A DNA stretch of 52,432 nt from Chloroflexota bacterium (GTDB taxonomy: Bacteria; Chloroflexota; Anaerolineae; UBA4142), in NCBI GenBank assembly GCA_016208315.1, contig JACQYF010000046.1, positions 1 through 52,432 on the forward strand, read 5' to 3'. Position 1 is the first letter of the stretch. Every line of letters starts with the position of its first letter. A program made the position numbers and the translations under genes. Below the pieces are notes generated by a model. That model searched no databases. It saw nothing but the letters and a program-made list of their open reading frames with translations, and was not told the DNA's origin. Below, in pieces: positions 47,672 to 52,432 of this stretch.

Positions 47672-48334
47672 CTACAGTCTACCCTCTTCGAGAAAGCTAT
47701 AGTATTCTGTTCGGTTGAAGATGATGTGGTCTAGCAACTCTATGCCCAAAATCGCACCGGCGGCTTTGAGTTGGGCAGTGATTTGGATGTCGCCTAGCGA
47801 AGGTTCGAGACCACCGCTAGGGTGGTTGTGCGCGACGATGACCCCGCACGCGCGGTCGGATAGCGCGTCCGCGAACACCTCGCGCGGATGCACCGGACTG
47901 CGGTCTATCAACCCGATTGAAACTACGCGGATGTTCAGTATCTCGTTCGCACCGTTGATGGTGGCGCAGAGAAAATGTTCCTGCTTTCGGTCGGCGTAAT
48001 GCCGGACGTGCGGCAGAAGGTCGGACGGCGTTGCTATCTTCGCGCCTTCCGGTTTAATGCGGCGGCGGGCGAACTCGATTGCGGCAAGAATCAAGGTTGC
48101 TTTTGCCTCGCCCACACCCTCGAATTGCGTCAGGTCATCGGCGGTGACCTCAAGCCCCTTTTCGTCAATGAGCCGCTCCAGGTTGCCGGCGAGTGTCATG
48201 ACGTCAATGTTTGGCGTCCCCTTACCAAGCAAGACGGCCAGCAATTCCTGGTCGTTCAGCGCGGGTGCGCCCTTGCGCATAAGCTTTTCGCGCGGGCGGT
48301 CGGCTTCGGGTATCTGCTTGATGGTTTTGTTCAT
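47672..48334 (-). CDS. RadC/JAB-domain protein
   Basis: A 220-residue RadC protein. An N-terminal UPF0758 region with a helix-hairpin-helix (Q-F-E-G-V-G-E-A-K-A) precedes a JAMM metalloprotease-like domain with H-N-H-P-S-G-G-L-E-P-S-L-G-D, the metal-binding H-x-H...S-x2-D pattern. RadC genes often sit in defence islands and mobile elements. Here it begins 4 bases after the hsdR stop, so it is expressed with the restriction enzyme. Its biochemical role is unknown. Confidence 0.9.
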   Translation of the reverse strand: MNKTIKQIPEADRPREKLMRKGAPALNDQELLAVLLGKGTPNIDVMTLAGNLERLIDEKGLEVTADDLTQFEGVGEAKATLILAAIEFARRRIKPEGAKIATPSDLLPHVRHYADRKQEHFLCATINGANEILNIRVVSIGLIDRSPVHPREVFADALSDRACGVIVAHNHPSGGLEPSLGDIQITAQLKAAGAILGIELLDHIIFNRTEYYSFLEEGRL

Positions 48335-48338
48335 GGTC

Positions 48339-51260
48339 TCACACCGCGACTGCCAGATGGTGCTGAATCACAGTGACAGCCATAATGTCGAAAATGCCGC
48401 CCGTGTCTGTGTATTTCAGATCGGCTAGCTCTTCGTAGCGTCCGCGCACGCTATAGGCGTACTGAATCTCGCCGTTCACTTGTCCACGATATGCGCCGTC
48501 GAGATAGACGAGGTCTTGCCGATGCGCGGCGACGGTGTTGTGAATAACCGGATCAGCCGCCTTCTCCTCAGTGACTTCTTTGATGTACAGCGCTTCCTCG
48601 TCGCTGATGTCGAACTTGGTGCGAATCTCGGCGATCATGTCTTGAACGGAAACCTTCTTGGGCCCAAGTCCCGCGCCTTTCCTGCCTCGGCTCGGCTGCA
48701 ACTTGATGGTGCCACTGCTGTGAACTTCGCCTTGATACTCGACGGCAGCTTTGACGACTTGCGTTTGGCGAATCTGTTTCATCAACTCGGACACACTGCC
48801 TTGCTTGATGAGCTGTGGCCCGACGTATTCCGCGAACGTGGCGAATTCGCTCACTCCCGGCGCATAACTGTAAAAGCAAGTGAGGAAATGATAGCTCTTG
48901 ACAAAGCGAGCGAGCAAGTAGACGAACGCCTTGCGGTCTTCGAGTTCGGGGATTCTGGCTTGAAAGCGCGTTCGGAGCGCATTGACCAAGAACTGCGCCT
49001 GGGCATCCGTGCCAGTCGCCAGCGCCTTGCATAGCTCCGCGGCGTCATTCGGAGTGAATACACCTGCCGCCAAAATCTCGGTATATAGCTTGAGGACAAG
49101 TTCTTGATCCGGCTCAGTGGGTTCAAAGGGCGTGCCTTTGCGATACTTGGCAAACGCTTTCAGGATGGCGGTCGCGTTGTTCGTAAAATCCACCACGACA
49201 ACATCCATCTTGTCCTCGTAAGCGCGGTTCAAGCGCGACACCGTCTGCACGGCGTTCCGATCCATGACGGGTCTATCGAGGAACATACCGGCGAGCAGCG
49301 GTTGGTTAAAGCCGGTTTGGAATTTGTTCGCCACAACCATGAGGCGATAATCGTCACCCTCGAAGCGCTCCTCGGTCAACTCGCCTTCTTTCAGTTCGTT
49401 GATCGCGTGCTCGCCGATGGCGGCATTGGTTTCCGGGTGGACGAAATCGGAAAAGGCGTAGAGCACTTTGTAGGATGCGCCGCGCGCTTTGATCTTTTCC
49501 TTGATAATGTCAAAGTAGCGCAGCCCTGCAACACGCGAGGTGGCGACGATCATCGCCTTGGCGCGTCCGCCGACGAGGGGCATCACGTCCTGCTCAAAGA
49601 TACGGAGCATCACCTCGGCTTTGTATTGAATCAGACCGTCGTCTTGATACGCGACATTCTGCAACGCCTTGGCGACGACGCCCTTGGGGTAGAGCCGTTC
49701 TTCATTCGGATTCGGCACGATGGGGCAGTGCAGGTTGTAGAGCGTCTTGTACGAGATGATGCTCGCCGCTACATCCACAATATAGCCCTCGGCGATTGCT
49801 TCGGCTTCGGTATAACTGTCGAACGGCTCGCCGAACAGGGTGAGGGTTTCGGGCGCGGGCGTAGCAGTGAACGCGACGAAAAGCTGGTTGAGGTCGTGCT
49901 CGCGAATGATCTGGGCGAGTTCTTCTTCGGGGTCTTGTTCCGGGTCTTCGGCATCGGCTTCGTCCGCCTGGCGGAATGGCAAGCGAATCGCCGCGCCCAT
50001 CTTGCCTTCTTGCGAGCGATGGGCTTCGTCAATCAGAAAGGCGACCCGCAACTTTTTCAGTTCGGCGTTCTCTTTGATCTCGTCCAGTATCCAGGCGAAT
50101 TTTTGCTGGGTGGTAACGATGATCGGCTTGCGCTCTTTGAGGAAACGCGGCAGGTCTTCGGATTTGCGCGCCAACCCGACCACGTCTTTCAGGTGGGTGA
50201 ATTTCTCGATGTCTTCACGGATGTTGGTATCGAGCGACTTGCGGTCGGTGAGAATAAAGACAACATCCACCAACTTGTCGTTTGTGCCGGATTTGAACAA
50301 GCTGTGGAGCCGGTCGGCGAGCCAGCAGATGGTGAGCGTCTTGCCGCTGCCCGCCGAGTGGTTGACCAGATACTTGCGCCCAATGTCGCCGGTCGCGCTA
50401 AATTGGGCAGTGATGTCGTCGGCGATGTTCCGCACGGTGCGGCTTTGATGATAGCGCGGGAAGAGGGTGAAGGCGGGGCGCTCCGGCTTGTCTTCTTCCG
50501 CCTCGCGCTTGGGCACATGGACGAGGAAGAACGCCAGCGCTTCAAGCAACTGCTCCTGTGACAGCACCTCGCGGTAAAGGAACTCGACCGGGTATTCGCC
50601 CGCGGTCTGCGGCGTGTTCGTCAACCCCGTATTGTGCCAGCGGAAATTCTCGACGCGGCGCGGGCTGGTCGCCGCCATCACATCGCCGGTATCGGCGGCG
50701 AGGTAGAGGAAGGGGTGCTGGAATATCTTGTGGGCGTGGTCGCGCTCTGCGAACTGGGCGACGGCGTTATGCACGTTCTGGTTCTTTTCGTGCTTTACCT
50801 CTAGCGCGACGATGGGCAAGCCGTTGAGGAACAGGACGAAATCAATCTCTTGATTCGTCTCGCCAAAGTAGAAATGCGGGCGGAAGGTGATGCGATTCTC
50901 GGCGTATTTCGTAGCGGCGGCGCTTTCAGCAGAGCGCGGCTTGGGGTAGTAGAGCCGGAACTCTAGCCCGCGCACTTTTAATCCGTGGCGCAGAATCATC
51001 CAAAGCGGGGTGTACTCCAGTTCCTTGTGCAGCGCCTTGAACACCTCATCGCGTGCATCGGTACCGTAATCGTCCACCAGTTTCTTGAGCGTGTCAGCTT
51101 GGGTGGCGTTGAGAAAAGCCCAGAGATAGTCTTGCGCAATGAAATGCTCGGTGTCCGTGATGTCGCTTTGTTCGAGCACACAATAGCCGTGCTCACGGAT
51201 GAGGAAATCTGCGATGTGTTGTTGAAACGTCAGCTCTGGGGCTTGCTTCTGCTTAGCCAT
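48339..51260 (-). CDS. hsdR: Type I restriction enzyme R subunit
   Basis: A 973-residue restriction and translocation subunit. The N-terminal nuclease region has E-I-D-F-V-L-F-L-N-G-L-P-I-V-A-L-E-V-K-H-E-K, a D...E-x-K site near residue 150. The helicase motor follows: Walker A S-A-G-S-G-K-T near 300, D-E-A-H near 415, T-A-T-P. The C-terminal part contacts the methylase. The start overlaps the hsdS 3' end by 8 bases. It appears full length. hsdM is not in the window, and hsdS is truncated, so the system may be inactive. Confidence 0.94.
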   Translation of the reverse strand: MAKQKQAPELTFQQHIADFLIREHGYCVLEQSDITDTEHFIAQDYLWAFLNATQADTLKKLVDDYGTDARDEVFKALHKELEYTPLWMILRHGLKVRGLEFRLYYPKPRSAESAAATKYAENRITFRPHFYFGETNQEIDFVLFLNGLPIVALEVKHEKNQNVHNAVAQFAERDHAHKIFQHPFLYLAADTGDVMAATSPRRVENFRWHNTGLTNTPQTAGEYPVEFLYREVLSQEQLLEALAFFLVHVPKREAEEDKPERPAFTLFPRYHQSRTVRNIADDITAQFSATGDIGRKYLVNHSAGSGKTLTICWLADRLHSLFKSGTNDKLVDVVFILTDRKSLDTNIREDIEKFTHLKDVVGLARKSEDLPRFLKERKPIIVTTQQKFAWILDEIKENAELKKLRVAFLIDEAHRSQEGKMGAAIRLPFRQADEADAEDPEQDPEEELAQIIREHDLNQLFVAFTATPAPETLTLFGEPFDSYTEAEAIAEGYIVDVAASIISYKTLYNLHCPIVPNPNEERLYPKGVVAKALQNVAYQDDGLIQYKAEVMLRIFEQDVMPLVGGRAKAMIVATSRVAGLRYFDIIKEKIKARGASYKVLYAFSDFVHPETNAAIGEHAINELKEGELTEERFEGDDYRLMVVANKFQTGFNQPLLAGMFLDRPVMDRNAVQTVSRLNRAYEDKMDVVVVDFTNNATAILKAFAKYRKGTPFEPTEPDQELVLKLYTEILAAGVFTPNDAAELCKALATGTDAQAQFLVNALRTRFQARIPELEDRKAFVYLLARFVKSYHFLTCFYSYAPGVSEFATFAEYVGPQLIKQGSVSELMKQIRQTQVVKAAVEYQGEVHSSGTIKLQPSRGRKGAGLGPKKVSVQDMIAEIRTKFDISDEEALYIKEVTEEKAADPVIHNTVAAHRQDLVYLDGAYRGQVNGEIQYAYSVRGRYEELADLKYTDTGGIFDIMAVTVIQHHLAVAV

Positions 51261-52290
51261 TTGGACGAGTCTGTAGACCTTCGAGGTTTTTGGAAACCTC
51301 GAAGGTCTGCGTCAAATCTGCTTCGGTCACTCGCCGCTGCCCGGTGACGCATTCGTGAATCAGCGACTTGCGGTAGGCGGTGAGAGCGGCGATTTGCTTT
51401 TCAATGATGTCGGTAACTCTCTTGATCTTGGTAAATCTCGCATTCAGTTCTGTGCAGGTTGATTTTTGCGTATCTATCCCCGGAAGCGGAATTCTGATTA
51501 GACCGAGGTCTTTGTGGCTAAGACCTTGCCTCGATGCGCCGGTAAAACTCGATAGCACTTGCGCCTGGCCCATCGGCGAAGACAAGAATGCCGCCAAAAA
51601 TTCGTAATGGATGCGATAGTTGGGGCGGATGATGCAGACGTGCTGATTGACATTACCTTCGCCAAAATTTGCCGGCACGAACGTACAGCGACCAATCGAA
51701 GCGCCTGTGATATTCAACAGTACATCTCTCGGCATGAGTTGACTATTGCTCATCTCTTTGTACGTTTCTTCGGAAATGTACGCTACATCATCAAGCCGCA
51801 ATCCATCAAAGTGAACATTCTGACTGCGAATTAGCGGAATACCTTCATAGAGGTAGCCGGTCGCTCCACCTTCGGGCGTAACACCGCTGCCAATCTTCGT
51901 TGCCACATCTTTGAATCGTTCTGTGGGAACATTCGATAGCCGATCAAAGGCGGCATGGAATTCCGCACTACGCAAGATATCGAGCACCTCAAGTTGACGA
52001 CGCTTGGCAGCCACCGCCGCATCAATTGCCGCACAACTCGCATCCAGATACGCCGCGATACGTTGCTGCTCCAGTAATGACGGAAGAGGAACTTCAAAGG
52101 TGTTAAAGTCCTTGTCGTCAATAGCGGGATAGCCAACGCCTTTTGCTGTCGCCTCAAAGTATTGTCGTGCGCCTTCGGAAATGAGCATGTAGTAGGCAAA
52201 CTTGGGCGAGAGTTTGGCTTCATTTGGTTGCACTACGTTGAAGCCAGTTGAACACACCAAGTGCTCTCGCCCGTTCGGAATGAATGCTAC
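51253..52290 (-). pseudogene. hsdS: Type I restriction specificity subunit, 5' end cut by an insertion sequence
   Basis: The frame reads V-A-F-I-P-N-G-R-E-H-L-V-C-S-T-G-F-N-V from 52290, the middle of the first target-recognition domain. The rest of TRD1, the conserved helical spacer (L-E-Q-Q-R-I-A-A-Y-L-D), TRD2 and the final helix (I-A-A-L-T-A-Y-R-K-S-L-I-H-E-C-V-T-G) follow. No start codon with a ribosome site is seen; the N-terminal part was displaced by the insertion sequence beginning near 52291. The C-terminal tail is encoded by a hairpin repeat. It overlaps hsdR. Confidence 0.85.
51275..51308. repeat. Hairpin at the hsdS 3' end
   Basis: Perfect 15-bp arms (51275-51289, 51294-51308), with AGACCT at the outer ends as in the murJ 3' palindrome. 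It codes for part of the C-terminal tail of hsdS. Confidence 0.88.
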
Positions 52291-52297
52291 GTGTCCA

Positions 52298-52378
52298 TAA
52301 TCACGACATCGTGTGCGCTGATGTAATCACGACATCGTGTGCACTTTAAAAGCCAAACGTAATCACGACATCGTGTGC
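52298..52378 (+). repeat. Three 19-bp direct repeats at the element end
   Basis: TAATCACGACATCGTGTGC occurs at 52298-52316, 52324-52342 and 52360-52378 without mismatch. Each contains the inverted repeat CACGA-CA-TCGTG. Gaps are 7 and 17 bases. Confidence 0.95.
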
Positions 52379-52385
52379 GATTTGA

Positions 52386-52416
52386 CCATACTTCCATGTT
52401 ACAGGAGGAAGTATGG
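52386..52416 (+). promoter_or_regulatory. Hairpin hiding the ribosome site of the first element gene
   Basis: CCATACTTCC (52386-52395) pairs perfectly with GGAAGTATGG (52407-52416). The right arm includes the ATG and the end of the ribosome site. Transcripts entering from outside would fold this hairpin and be poorly translated, a known self-control strategy of insertion sequences. Confidence 0.75.
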
Positions 52417-52432
52417 ACACCGACACGAGCGA
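52413..52432 (+). CDS. Start of an element-encoded gene (probable transposase, cut by window end)
   Basis: Only M-D-T-D-T-S and a partial codon are present. AGGAGG lies 5 bases before the ATG. Position behind the terminal repeats suggests the transposase or its first subunit. Confidence 0.5.

Larger units (their letters stand above)
52291..52432 (+). mobile_element. Left end of an insertion sequence inserted in hsdS
   Basis: Homology to hsdS stops at 52290. From there on come a TGTCCA-type end, three direct copies of a 19-bp motif and a start codon with AGGAGG ribosome site (ATG 52413-52415). Multiple internal repeats near the end are typical of IS21-like and some other large elements as transposase-binding sites. 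The family cannot be fixed because the transposase is outside the window. Confidence 0.7.

Noticed and set aside
49104..50561. 485-codon plus-strand open frame opposite hsdR
   Set aside because: Composition is that of an antisense shadow, and hsdR motifs cover the same bases.
52298..52378. CRISPR-like repeat array
   Set aside because: Only three 19-bp repeats with gaps of 7 and 17 bases, too short and uneven for spacers, and placed at an insertion sequence end before a start codon.

Overview
The window looks like a GC-rich chromosomal segment of an uncultured Chloroflexota bacterium, probably Anaerolineae-like. Three things point there: a LexA gene with Gram-positive-type SOS boxes (GAAC-N4-GTTC), a T-box leader on an archaeal-type aspartyl-tRNA synthetase, and many short palindromic and 7-8 bp tandem repeats between and inside genes. 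No rRNA or tRNA gene was seen. The taxonomic call is inference.

Layout. 0-2.3 kb: a minus-strand operon of two LexA paralogues and a cysteine-rich protein behind a strong SOS-controlled promoter. 2.3-13.5 kb: housekeeping genes (rpsT, murJ, prfA, a radical SAM-HhH protein, lutABC, ctaA, prmC, sua5-like, two deoxynucleoside kinases). 13.5-18.5 kb: a lipoprotein, a flippase-like membrane protein, a RibD/DHFR-like reductase, HU, a Nudix hydrolase and a methyltransferase. 18.5-23.5 kb: arfB, a lipoprotein with two putative type 1 copper sites, a small membrane protein, YbjQ, an MFS carrier and an ornithine cyclodeaminase-family protein. 23.6-28.9 kb: a branched-chain amino acid (liv) ABC operon, interrupted by a BrnT-type toxin-antitoxin pair between livH and livM and ending in a livF with an internal, frame-shifting deletion. 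29.0-31.1 kb: a LutB-LutC fusion whose linker is encoded by four consecutive hairpins.

31.2-34.8 kb: an accessory stretch with two toxin-antitoxin pairs and small membrane or zinc proteins, with a 67-bp palindromic element present twice in direct orientation around one pair. 34.8-43.6 kb: metabolic genes (aminotransferase, thioesterase, SDR epimerase, aspartyl protease-like, NERD, acetyltransferases, methyltransferase, BadF-type kinase, FdhE-like). 43.6-46.4 kb: a nested palindromic element, aspS with a T-box whose specifier reads GAC (Asp), and a YwiC-like protein. 46.4-52.4 kb: a defence-type island (toxin-antitoxin, radC, hsdR, hsdS). hsdS is cut at its 5' end by the left end of an insertion sequence, which carries three repeats and a ribosome-site hairpin before its first gene.

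Main themes: (i) lactate-utilisation proteins in two architectures; (ii) stress and defence genes (SOS, four toxin-antitoxin pairs, type I restriction); (iii) palindromes that have entered coding sequence, supplying C-terminal tails (murJ, reductase, methyltransferase, hsdS) or inter-domain linkers (lutBC, GNAT). I found no completely new system that I can prove. The best candidates for follow-up are the hairpin-encoded lutBC fusion, the dual-LexA operon, and the repeat-bracketed accessory stretch at 31-34 kb.
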